Shown here in pieces: positions 1 to 7,438 of a DNA stretch of 23,109 nt. Below the pieces are notes generated by a model, which did not search any database, was not told the DNA's origin, and saw only the letters and a program-made list of their open reading frames with translations. The DNA comes from SIG607 sp045601805. GTDB lineage: Bacteria > Bacillota > Clostridia > Oscillospirales > Acutalibacteraceae. Each line of letters starts with the position of its first letter. Position 1 is the stretch's first letter. The stretch covers positions 1 to 23,109 of the forward strand of contig JAZSAJ010000041.1 in the NCBI GenBank assembly GCA_045601805.1. Reading direction: 5' to 3'. Position numbers and translations under genes: made by a program.

Positions 1-228
1 CATGGCTACGATCCGACTTGTATGAAACGGCGTGTTGCGCTCGCTCGCGCATTAGCAAAACAAAGCGATGTGCTAATTTTAGATGAAGCACTAACAGGGC
101 TTGATAGCGCCACAAAAGAAATTTGCTACCAAGCAATAGAAAAATATTTAGCAAACCGTACCCTTTTGGTAGTAAGCCACCTAAAAGAAGAACAAACCCG
201 ACTGACAAACAGGGAAATAAAAATATAA
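1..228 (+). CDS. ABC transporter ATP-binding protein, 3' end only
   Basis: The reading frame is open from base 1 and ends with TAA at 226-228, so this is the C-terminal part (75 residues) of an ATPase subunit that hydrolyses ATP for a membrane transporter. Visible are the residues that normally follow the signature motif (MKRRVALARALA), a Walker B (VLILDEA), a D-loop (TGLD) and a switch histidine in VVSH. Walker A and the Q-loop lie outside the window. The residues before MKRR read YDPTC where family members have LSGG, so the signature is either lost or the first ~20 bases do not belong to the gene. The gene is short after the H-loop, as in compact exporter-type or NitT/TauT-like ATPases; the substrate cannot be told. 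It converges on the LRR gene and shares its terminator. Confidence 0.85.
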   Translation, partial: HGYDPTCMKRRVALARALAKQSDVLILDEALTGLDSATKEICYQAIEKYLANRTLLVVSHLKEEQTRLTNREIKI

Positions 229-230
229 CA

Positions 231-259
231 AAAACCACGAGTTTAAAACTCGTGGTTTT
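231..259. terminator. Bidirectional rho-independent terminator
   Basis: A perfect inverted repeat with 14-base arms (AAAACCACGAGTTT and its complement, 231-244 and 246-259) and a single-base spacer lies between two convergent genes. Each arm begins or ends in an A or T run, so both transcripts get a stem followed by a U tract. It ends the ATPase gene on the plus strand and the LRR gene on the minus strand, whose stop codons are 2 and 6 bases away. Confidence 0.9.
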
Positions 260-265
260 TTGTAT

Positions 266-2956
266 TTATTCAAGCCCTGCAACCATTTTTTTAAGCGCCG
301 CAAGGTCAACTACATCTATCTTTCCATCATTGTTAATATCAACGGTAATAGGAATTATTGTAGTTTCATCAAACAAACCTGCTACCATTTTTTTAAGACT
401 TGCAAGGTCAACTACATCTGCCGCTTCATCACCGTTAACGTCACCTTTTGACCATCCTTTGCCAACAATACTTTCTTTATTAAATTCGCATGTTTCACAG
501 CCAATATGTGAATGTTTTTCACCATTTTTTTCTATTATTATCGGCTCACCGAAACTATGGCTATTGCTACATATATTATAATGCCATGTTGCATTTTGTA
601 ACGATTCATTAGCCCCGTTAATTGTTAAATTTTCTTTATCGGTTATATCCCCGGTATACCATACATCTTTAAGGTTTGGGCAAGTATAAAAAGCGTACTC
701 ATATATTTTTTTAACGCTTTTAGGGATAGTTACACTTTCAAGACTATCACTATACTCAAATGTATTTTTGTCTATAACCGTAACGCTATTGGGGATGGTT
801 ATACTTTTAAGACTGTCGCACTCCCTAAAAGCATACTGGTCTATTGTTGTAACGCTATCCGGAATAACTATACTTTCAATGTTTGTACAGCTAAACGCAC
901 CCACCGGTATTTTTGTAACACCTTTTGGTATAACTACGTTTTTTGCAAGTTCGCCGTTAATATATAATTTTTTAGCACGATACAATGGATTGGCAAGAGG
1001 GTCTCCAAAATTAATATTGCACCAAGCAGCTACATCCTCTATATATACGCTTTCAATTCTATCGCTACTGCTAAACGCATATTTATCTATACTTGTTATG
1101 CTTTTGGGTATAGTTACACTTTTAAGATTATCGCAATGAACAAACGTATAAGTATTTATATTTGTCATACTGTTTGGTATAACTATACTTGTAAGACTAT
1201 CGCAATACGCAAATGCTTTTTGGCCTATGTTTGTTACACTATCCGGTATTGTTACATTGTCTAAAACAACACATCCTTCAAACGCACTTTTTTCTATACT
1301 TATTACGCCGTTAGGTATAGTCACACTTTCAAGTTTTTTACAGTTATAAAAAGTGCTGAATTCTATACTTGTTACACCTTTAGGTATGTTCGCGCTTACA
1401 AGGTTTGGACATTCATAAAACGCAAGTTCACCTAATTTTGTTATACTATCAGGCATAGTTACGTTTGTAAGATTTGGGCAATAGCTAAAGGCATTTCTTC
1501 CTATTCCTATTACACCATCTAAAATATTTACGCTTTTAAGACTTTTATTATACGAAAATGCTTCTTGTTCTATGTTATTCACACTGCCGGGTATTACTAT
1601 ACTTTCAAGAGAATTACACTCTTTAAACGCGGATATCCCGATTCTTGTTACAGTATTAGGTATAGTTATGTTTTTAAGTGAATTGCAATCATAAAACGCC
1701 GATTCGCCTATTAGTGTTACACCGTTTGGTATAGTTACACTTTCAAGACTGTAGCTACACTCAAACGTATAATCCTGTATTTCTGTTACACCATTTGGTA
1801 TAATTATACTTTTAAGACTTTCACACCAAGAAAACGCACCTTGACCTATGTTTGTTAAGCTGTTAGACAAGGTTATATCAGTAATACTTGTGCAACAGAT
1901 AAACGCATTTCTGCCTATACTTATTACACTATTTGGTATTATTAGACTTGTAAGACTTGTGCAGCGACTAAACGCAGACTCGCCTATACTTGTTACACTA
2001 CTTGGTATTGTTATGCTTGAAAGGCGTTGACAATCATTAAATGCAAGATTGCCTATTGTTATTACGCCATTAGGTATTTTTACATTTATAAGATTTGTGC
2101 ACCAACTAAACATACCCGCCTCTATGCTTTTTACACTGTCGGGAATTATTATACTCGTAAGATTTTCACATCTGGAAAACGCACCTTGACCTATGGTTGT
2201 TACGCTGTTAGGTATAGTTATGTTTGTAAGACTCGTGCAGCCACTAAACGCATATTCACCTATACTTGTTATCCATTCGGGTATAGTTATGCTTGTAAAT
2301 CCTTGGCATCCTTTAAACATAGAGTTGCCTATAGTTTTTACCCCTACTGGTATTGGCATACTTGTAAGTTTACTGCAACCACTAAAAGCGCTATCTCCTA
2401 TACTTGTTACGCTATTTGGCATAGACACACTCACAAGACTTGAGCAACCGCTAAAAGCGCTATCTCCTATGCTTGTTATACCATTTGGTATAGACACACT
2501 TGTAAGACTTGAGCAACCGCCAAAAACGCTATTTTCTATGCTTGTTATGCCATCTGGTATGGTTATGCTTGTAAGCTTACTGCAGCTTCTAAACGCACTT
2601 TCACCTATAACTGTTACGCTATTCGGTAAAATTATGCTTGTAATATTATAACAATTGTAAAACGCTGATATACCTATGCTAACTACATTGTTTGGTATAG
2701 TTACACTTGTAAGCTTTGTACAAGAAAGAAACGCTCTTGTGCCTATACTTGTAACAGGATAACCACCCAAGGAAGAAGGAATTATTATATCCCCAGTAAT
2801 TGAGGAATCAGCACTAACGATAGTGACTTTTTTATCTGTTACGGTATATGTATAATAACCGCTTTTTAAAGTGTCAGCATTTACATCCACTGTGCCAACC
2901 GACATAAGTGATAAAAGCAAAATCATAACCAATAAAGCCGACAATAATTTTTTCAT
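266..2956 (-). CDS. Secreted BspA-like leucine-rich-repeat protein with C-terminal dockerin
   Basis: The product has 896 residues from the ATG at 2954-2956, chosen because a strong Shine-Dalgarno (AGGAGGG, 2962-2968) sits just upstream and a signal peptide follows directly (MKKLLSALLVMILLLSLMS, cleavage near residue 27). A further in-frame ATG 45 bases upstream lacks this. Residues 70-769 are about 29 BspA-type (LRR_5) repeats, mostly exactly 23 residues, of the form SIGxxAFxxCxxLTSVTIPNSVT. Repeat 25 is lengthened by an insert containing AAWCNINFGDPLANPLY. Residues 837-896 form a type I dockerin: two calcium loops, DVNGDEAADVVD and DINNDGKIDVVD, both with ligands at loop positions 1, 3, 5, 9 and 12, each followed by a LKKMVAGL helix. 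BspA-type LRRs bind proteins or surfaces, and dockerins bind cohesins on scaffoldins. A role in a cell-surface complex is inferred. No cohesin gene is in the window. Confidence 0.9.
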   Translation of the reverse strand: MKKLLSALLVMILLLSLMSVGTVDVNADTLKSGYYTYTVTDKKVTIVSADSSITGDIIIPSSLGGYPVTSIGTRAFLSCTKLTSVTIPNNVVSIGISAFYNCYNITSIILPNSVTVIGESAFRSCSKLTSITIPDGITSIENSVFGGCSSLTSVSIPNGITSIGDSAFSGCSSLVSVSMPNSVTSIGDSAFSGCSKLTSMPIPVGVKTIGNSMFKGCQGFTSITIPEWITSIGEYAFSGCTSLTNITIPNSVTTIGQGAFSRCENLTSIIIPDSVKSIEAGMFSWCTNLINVKIPNGVITIGNLAFNDCQRLSSITIPSSVTSIGESAFSRCTSLTSLIIPNSVISIGRNAFICCTSITDITLSNSLTNIGQGAFSWCESLKSIIIPNGVTEIQDYTFECSYSLESVTIPNGVTLIGESAFYDCNSLKNITIPNTVTRIGISAFKECNSLESIVIPGSVNNIEQEAFSYNKSLKSVNILDGVIGIGRNAFSYCPNLTNVTMPDSITKLGELAFYECPNLVSANIPKGVTSIEFSTFYNCKKLESVTIPNGVISIEKSAFEGCVVLDNVTIPDSVTNIGQKAFAYCDSLTSIVIPNSMTNINTYTFVHCDNLKSVTIPKSITSIDKYAFSSSDRIESVYIEDVAAWCNINFGDPLANPLYRAKKLYINGELAKNVVIPKGVTKIPVGAFSCTNIESIVIPDSVTTIDQYAFRECDSLKSITIPNSVTVIDKNTFEYSDSLESVTIPKSVKKIYEYAFYTCPNLKDVWYTGDITDKENLTINGANESLQNATWHYNICSNSHSFGEPIIIEKNGEKHSHIGCETCEFNKESIVGKGWSKGDVNGDEAADVVDLASLKKMVAGLFDETTIIPITVDINNDGKIDVVDLAALKKMVAGLE
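650..2749 (-). repeat. Tandem ~69-bp repeats encoding the LRR array
   Basis: The DNA encoding residues 70-769 of the LRR protein is a run of about 29 degenerate repeat units with a 69-bp period, broken by one 180-bp unit (residues 622-681) and one 66-bp unit (682-703). Codon-level similarity between units is partial, so the array looks old rather than freshly amplified. The repetition creates long false open frames on the plus strand. Confidence 0.85.
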
Positions 2957-3030
2957 TAAAATCCCTCCTATAACAAAACTACAAAAGCAAATGCCGAACA
3001 AAACATAACTTTACGCTTTGTTGCAATAAT

Positions 3031-3059
3031 ATTTTAACATATTTGGGGATAATTTTCAA
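3031..3059 (-). promoter_or_regulatory. Putative sigma-A promoter of the LRR-dockerin gene
   Basis: On the minus strand TTGAAA (3054-3059) and TAAAAT (3031-3036) are separated by 17 bases, with a TG one base before the -10 (extended -10). Transcription would begin near 3024, giving a leader of roughly 68 bases before the ATG at 2956. It lies directly after the terminator of the upstream heat-shock operon, so the LRR gene is a separate unit. Confidence 0.65.
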
Positions 3060-3082
3060 GAAATATCCTAAACCAAAAAAAC

Positions 3083-3112
3083 AAAAAGCAGTGCTTAATG
3101 CACTGCTTTTTT
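3083..3112 (-). terminator. Terminator of the heat-shock operon, overlapping the last gene
   Basis: On the minus strand the stem AAAAAGCAGTGC / GCACTGCTTTTT closes a five-base loop and runs into a T tract. The 5' arm is the end of the membrane-protein coding sequence (Lys-Lys-Ala-Val-His) and the TAA stop (3095-3097) lies in the loop. Confidence 0.85.
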
Positions 3113-3835
3113 GTAGGTTATATATGCTGTGTAGGAAGTTAGCAGGGTGATTACTGCTAATATAATAAGGTTTATTTCCAAAGTAAGCGGAATGTAAGGC
3201 ACGAAGTAAATGCCGAAACTAAGCACTGTTCCTGCTATGAAGAAAAGCGGTGAAGTTTGCTTTTTGGTGGCGCCGAAAAGGGTTATGCTTGTAAAAAGTT
3301 CAGAGGCGCCTAAAAGCACACACTGAATTGTTACAAGGAAAATTTGGTAGTAACTGCTACTTGCATAAATTTCATAAGTGTCCCTAAGTATTTCGCTTAT
3401 TTGCGTATCTTTTGCAAAGACATTTAGCAGCGCAAACACCACCGAAACTATTGCAGATACGGCATAAGACATAACCATAAACCAGGTGGCGTAACCGCCG
3501 CCGAACATTACGGCATCGTGTTTACTGTTTGCATCTTTCATAACAAACTTAAACCAAATAAATTTACCCAAAACAACGCAAACTGTGTTAATAACCGCGC
3601 TAACCAAAGCCGAAAGCCACAGGTTTTGAACAAAGGGCGAACTTGGTTTAAACATACCCGTTATGTAAAGGGATATAACACTGTTTGCCGCCGCGCCAAA
3701 AATAAAGAACACGGCAACTCCGTTACCTTTACTGCTTTTTTCGCATTTGTACTTTTTACTGTATTTTGCCAAAAACACAATTGGCAGTGCTATCGCCACC
3801 GCCGCTTGAATTGCATAAAAAACAGCGTATAACAT
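3095..3835 (-). CDS. Unknown multi-pass membrane protein, fifth gene of the dnaK operon
   Basis: The 246-residue product is strongly hydrophobic, with about seven predicted membrane segments (near residues 3-23, 37-60, 70-95, 115-142, 160-190, 195-212 and 214-238) and a short basic C-terminus (ITYKKAVH). There is no signal peptide or soluble domain. I do not recognise the family with confidence. Size and topology recall YhfC-type membrane proteins, but the conserved Glu/His motifs I would expect are not evident in the FGGGYATWFMVMS segment. The ATG at 3833-3835 has an AGGAGA site, and the dnaJ stop TAG is embedded in that site, only 11 bases from the start codon, so translation is probably coupled to dnaJ. 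It ends at a terminator. A link to membrane or protein-quality stress is inferred from position alone. Confidence 0.8.
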   Translation of the reverse strand: MLYAVFYAIQAAVAIALPIVFLAKYSKKYKCEKSSKGNGVAVFFIFGAAANSVISLYITGMFKPSSPFVQNLWLSALVSAVINTVCVVLGKFIWFKFVMKDANSKHDAVMFGGGYATWFMVMSYAVSAIVSVVFALLNVFAKDTQISEILRDTYEIYASSSYYQIFLVTIQCVLLGASELFTSITLFGATKKQTSPLFFIAGTVLSFGIYFVPYIPLTLEINLIILAVITLLTSYTAYITYKKAVH

Positions 3836-3846
3836 TTTTTATTCTC

Positions 3847-5010
3847 CTAATCGTCAAACAAATCTTTAACTTTGCTGAAAAAACTTTTGCGCTTGTTATA
3901 GTTGTTTTCGCCCATTGCTTTATCAAACTCTTTAAGTTTTTCTTTTTGGGCTTTGCTTAAATCTTTGGGAACTTCAACCACAACTTTAACATATTGGTCG
4001 CCGTTGCCCGAATAGTTAAGCCGTTTTACACCTTTACCCTTTAGTTTAAATTCATCCCCCGGCTGAGTACCTTCGTGAATATTAAACTTAACCTTACCGT
4101 CAAGGGTTGGAACAATAATTTCACCGCCTAATGCCGCTTGGGTAAAGGTAATGGGAATTTCACAAAAAATATCGTACCCCTCGCGCATAAAAATTGGGTG
4201 GGGGCGTACCGAAACGGTAATATACAAATCTCCCGCAGGGCCGCCGTTTACACCGGCATCACCGCCGCCGCGAAGTGTTATTCTTTGGTTATCATCAATT
4301 CCTGCAGGAATATCAATAACCTTTTCAACAGTTACACGACGTCTGCCCTTGCCCGAACACGCTTTACAGGGTTTTTCTATAATTTTGCCGCTACCTTTAC
4401 AAGTAGGGCAAACCTGTTGTGTTTGCATTACGCCAAAAGGTGTTCTTTGGGTACCAACAACCTGGCCTCTGCCGTTACACTGTCCGCAAGTTTTGGCGGT
4501 TGTGCCTTTTTCGGCACCGCTGCCGCCACATTCTTCACAGGTGGCAATTCTGGTTGCCTTTACGGTTTTTTTACAACCCTTTGCCGCTTCCATAAAGGAA
4601 ATGGTTATACTTGCGGCAGTATCGCTTCCGCGCCTTGGGGCGTTGGGGTTGTTTCTGCCCCTGCCCGAAAAACCGCCGCCAAAGAAAGAACCGAACAAAT
4701 CGCCCAAGTCACCTAAATCGCCAAAATCAAAACCGCCGCCGTAGCCGCCATAACCACCGCCGCCGGCGCCAAAATTTGGGTCAACACCTGCGTGGCCAAA
4801 CTGGTCGTAACGGGCGCGTTTTTGTTTATCGGAAAGCACTTCGTATGCTTCGTTTACTTCTTTAAAACTTTTTTCGGCTTCGGCGTCCCCCGGGTGTAAA
4901 TCGGGGTGGTATTTTTTTGCGGCTTTGCGGTATGCTTTTTTCAGTTCGTCATCGCCAACCGATTTATCAACACCCAAAACCTCGTAATAATCTCGTTTTT
5001 GCTCTGCCAA
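3847..5010 (-). CDS. dnaJ: Chaperone DnaJ (Hsp40)
   Basis: DnaJ delivers unfolded clients to DnaK and stimulates its ATPase in the cytoplasm. The 387-residue product has the full type I layout: J-domain with HPD at residues 35-37, a Gly/Phe-rich linker (about 75-125), four CxxCxGxG zinc-binding repeats (about 158-222, e.g. CEECGGSG and CPTCKGSG), then the C-terminal substrate-binding domain. The start codon is TTG (5008-5010), supported by an AGGAGAG site (5017-5023) and by the conserved start of the J-domain (KRDYYEVLGV). No ATG in the right place exists. It follows dnaK by 58 bases, which contain a hairpin. The TAG stop is overlapped by the ribosome binding site of the next gene. Confidence 0.97.
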   Translation of the reverse strand: MAEQKRDYYEVLGVDKSVGDDELKKAYRKAAKKYHPDLHPGDAEAEKSFKEVNEAYEVLSDKQKRARYDQFGHAGVDPNFGAGGGGYGGYGGGFDFGDLGDLGDLFGSFFGGGFSGRGRNNPNAPRRGSDTAASITISFMEAAKGCKKTVKATRIATCEECGGSGAEKGTTAKTCGQCNGRGQVVGTQRTPFGVMQTQQVCPTCKGSGKIIEKPCKACSGKGRRRVTVEKVIDIPAGIDDNQRITLRGGGDAGVNGGPAGDLYITVSVRPHPIFMREGYDIFCEIPITFTQAALGGEIIVPTLDGKVKFNIHEGTQPGDEFKLKGKGVKRLNYSGNGDQYVKVVVEVPKDLSKAQKEKLKEFDKAMGENNYNKRKSFFSKVKDLFDD

Positions 5011-5030
5011 AATAAACTCTCCTATTTAGG

Positions 5031-5060
5031 CATAACCCACGCCAAAAGGCGCAGGTTATG
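5031..5060 (-). other. Stem-loop between dnaK and dnaJ
   Basis: CATAACC and GGTTATG pair around an inner CGCC/GGCG stem, with a 2x2 mismatch between the two stems and a four-base loop. On the transcribed (minus) strand no U tract follows immediately, so it is more likely an RNA processing, stability or partial-termination element than a full terminator. It lies 8 bases downstream of the dnaK stop codon and upstream of the dnaJ ribosome binding site. Confidence 0.55.
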
Positions 5061-5068
5061 TTTTATTT

Positions 5069-6910
5069 TTACTGTTTGTCAGCATCGTTTACATCGCTGA
5101 AGTCAGCATCGTAAACATTATTATCGGCAGCGCCGTTTTCTGCGCCGCCTTGCTGTTTTGCAGCTTCGGCTTCGGCTGCTGCGGCTTTATAAATTTTTTC
5201 GCTTACGGCATAAACTTCTTTTTGAAGTTCTTCCTGTTTTGCTTTAATTGCTTCGGTATCACTACCTTTAAGCGCTTCTTTTAAAGCGTCAATCGCCGAG
5301 TTGATTTTGCCCTTTTCGTCGTCTGTTAGTTTATCGCCAAATTCGTTTACGGTTTTTTCGGTTTGGTAAATCATTTGGTCGGCGTTGTTTCTTAAATCAA
5401 CTTCTTCGCGGCGCTTTTTGTCTTCGTTTTCATATTGTGCGGCTTCTTTTACTGCCTTATCAATATCTTCTTTAGACATATTTGTACTTGCGGTAATTGT
5501 AATAGACTGTTCTTTGCCTGTGCCAAGGTCTTTTGCCGAAACATGAACAATACCGTTAGCGTCAATATCAAAGGTAACTTCAATTTGGGGAATTCCGCGC
5601 GGTGCAGGAGCAATGCCGTCTAAGTGGAATACGCCAAGTTGTTTGTTGTCTTTTGCAAATTCGCGTTCGCCCTGCAAAACGTTAACTTCAACAGAAGTTT
5701 GACCGTCGGCAGCGGTAGAGAAAATTTGGCTCTTTTTGGTAGGAATTGTGGTGTTTCTTTCAATAACCTTTGTGCAAACAGCACCCATAGTTTCAATACC
5801 TAAAGAAAGCGGAGTTACATCTAACAAAAGAAGACCTTTAACGTCGCCGCCTAATACACCGCCTTGAAGCGCAGCGCCTAAAGCAACACATTCATCGGGG
5901 TTAATGCCCTTAAAGGGTTCGCTACCAATAAACTGTTTAACTGCTTCTTGAACAGCAGGAATTCTTGAAGAACCGCCAACCATTAACACTTTATTAATTT
6001 CGCTTTTATCAAGGCCCGAATCTTTAAGCGCTTGGCGAACAGGCAACATTGTTGCCTCTACCAAATCGGCAGTAAGTTCGTTAAATTTAGCGCGTGTAAT
6101 TGTGGTTTCGTAATGTTTGGGGCCGTTAGAATCGGCAGTAATAAAGGGAAGGTTAATATCGGCTGTGGTCATACCCGAAAGGTCAATTTTTGCCTTTTCA
6201 GCCGCTTCCTTAATTCTTTGCATTGCCATTTTATCGTTTGTTAAGTCAATGCCCTGTTCTGCTTTAAAGTTATTAACAATGTAATCAATTATGCGTTTAT
6301 CAAAGTCGTCACCGCCCAAACGGTTGTTACCTGCGGTTGCCAAAACTTCTTGAACGCCGTCGCCCATTTCAATAATAGAAACGTCAAATGTACCGCCGCC
6401 AAGGTCGTATACCATAACCTTTTGGTCGTCTTCTTTGTCAATGCTGTATGCCAAAGCTGCTGCGGTGGGTTCGTTAATAATACGCTTAACTTCAAGACCT
6501 GCAATTTTACCTGCATCTTTGGTTGCCTGACGCTGAGCGTCGGTGAAGTAAGCAGGAACGGTAATAACCGCTTCTGTTACGGTTGTGCCCAAATAACTTT
6601 CGGCATCGGCTTTTAATTTTTGCAAAATAATAGCCGAAATTTCTTGCGGTGTGTATTTTTTGCCGTCAATTTCTACTGTGTGCGAAGTACCCATTTCTCT
6701 TTTAATAGAACTGATTGTTCTTTCGGGGTTGGTAATTGCCTGACGTTTTGCAACCTGGCCTACCATTCTTTCGCCCGATTTAGAAAAAGCAACAACGCTG
6801 GGGGTAGTTCTTGCACCCTCGGCATTTGCTATAACAACCGCTTCGCCGCCTTCCATAACAGCAACGCAAGAGTTTGTTGTACCTAAGTCAATACCAATAA
6901 TTTTTCCCAT
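5069..6910 (-). CDS. dnaK: Molecular chaperone DnaK (Hsp70)
   Basis: DnaK binds unfolded protein segments in an ATP-dependent cycle with DnaJ and GrpE. The 613-residue product begins GKIIGIDLGTTNSCVAV (phosphate-binding loop 1), and also shows the second Hsp70 signature (VYDLGGGTFDVSI) and the interdomain/substrate-binding segment with LLLLDVTPLSLGIET. The C-terminus is an Ala/Glu-rich lid and a disordered acidic tail (NNVYDADFSDVNDADKQ). It lacks the N-terminal insertion of the longer proteobacterial DnaK, as usual for Gram-positive forms. The ATG at 6908-6910 has an AGGAGAA site upstream. It is the third gene of the operon, 35 bases after grpE. Confidence 0.98.
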   Translation of the reverse strand: MGKIIGIDLGTTNSCVAVMEGGEAVVIANAEGARTTPSVVAFSKSGERMVGQVAKRQAITNPERTISSIKREMGTSHTVEIDGKKYTPQEISAIILQKLKADAESYLGTTVTEAVITVPAYFTDAQRQATKDAGKIAGLEVKRIINEPTAAALAYSIDKEDDQKVMVYDLGGGTFDVSIIEMGDGVQEVLATAGNNRLGGDDFDKRIIDYIVNNFKAEQGIDLTNDKMAMQRIKEAAEKAKIDLSGMTTADINLPFITADSNGPKHYETTITRAKFNELTADLVEATMLPVRQALKDSGLDKSEINKVLMVGGSSRIPAVQEAVKQFIGSEPFKGINPDECVALGAALQGGVLGGDVKGLLLLDVTPLSLGIETMGAVCTKVIERNTTIPTKKSQIFSTAADGQTSVEVNVLQGEREFAKDNKQLGVFHLDGIAPAPRGIPQIEVTFDIDANGIVHVSAKDLGTGKEQSITITASTNMSKEDIDKAVKEAAQYENEDKKRREEVDLRNNADQMIYQTEKTVNEFGDKLTDDEKGKINSAIDALKEALKGSDTEAIKAKQEELQKEVYAVSEKIYKAAAAEAEAAKQQGGAENGAADNNVYDADFSDVNDADKQ

Positions 6911-6945
6911 TTTAATTTTCTCCTTTTAATGTATATAAATTTTTT

Positions 6946-7437
6946 TTAATTTGCTACTTTAACCATTGCAACACGAATTACTGTGTCGCCGGTTTTATAA
7001 CCCTTTTGCAAAACTTCGGCAATTACATTTTCGCCCAAAGTTTCATCGGTTATGTGCATAACCGCTTCGTGCAAATTGGGGTCAAAGGTGTCGCCAACCT
7101 TTGCAGTTTCAACAATTGCCAGTTTTTCGGGCAGTGTGCAAAACTGCTTAATTATCATTTCAATACCTTTAATATAATCGGCATTTTCTAAATTTCCGCT
7201 TCCAGCACGGTCAATGTTATCAAAAACCGGAAGCAGTTGCTTAACAACTTCGCTTTTTGAATATTCGGCAACCATTAAACGCTCTTTTTGGGTGCGTTTT
7301 TTATAATTGTCAAATTCCGCCGCCGTTCTTGCCAGTAAATCTTTGGTTTTTTCAAGTTCGGCAGTAAGTTTTTCTATTTCTTCATTCTTTTTAGATTTTT
7401 TTGGGGCTTTAGCCGTTTCTTTAGCCGTTTCGCTCAC
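6946..7437 (-). CDS. grpE: Nucleotide exchange factor GrpE
   Basis: GrpE releases ADP from DnaK. The 163-residue product has a charged Lys/Glu-rich start, a long coiled-coil helix (about residues 15-60, leading into FDNYKKRTQKER), and the beta-domain signature toward the C-terminus (GDTFDPNLHEAVMHI, then YKTGDTVIRVAMVKVAN). It is somewhat short because the N-terminal acidic extension is small. The start is GTG (7435-7437), one base after the hrcA TAA, with a GGAGGA site inside the end of hrcA eight bases upstream, so translation is coupled to the repressor gene. Confidence 0.95.
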   Translation of the reverse strand: MSETAKETAKAPKKSKKNEEIEKLTAELEKTKDLLARTAAEFDNYKKRTQKERLMVAEYSKSEVVKQLLPVFDNIDRAGSGNLENADYIKGIEMIIKQFCTLPEKLAIVETAKVGDTFDPNLHEAVMHITDETLGENVIAEVLQKGYKTGDTVIRVAMVKVAN

Positions 7438-7438
7438 T

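Noticed and set aside
123..581. Plus-strand open frame of 152 codons running from the ATPase end into the LRR gene
   Set aside because: It crosses the terminator and lies antisense to the dockerin coding region; no ribosome binding site or recognisable domain.
2193..2651. Leu/Val-rich plus-strand open frames opposite the LRR array
   Set aside because: They are mirror images of the 69-bp repeats (repeating LVTLFGI-type pattern), caused by repeat codon bias, not genes.
3095..3835. Firm assignment of the membrane protein to the YhfC family
   Set aside because: Topology and size agree, but I cannot see the conserved catalytic-type Glu/His residues, so it is left as unknown.
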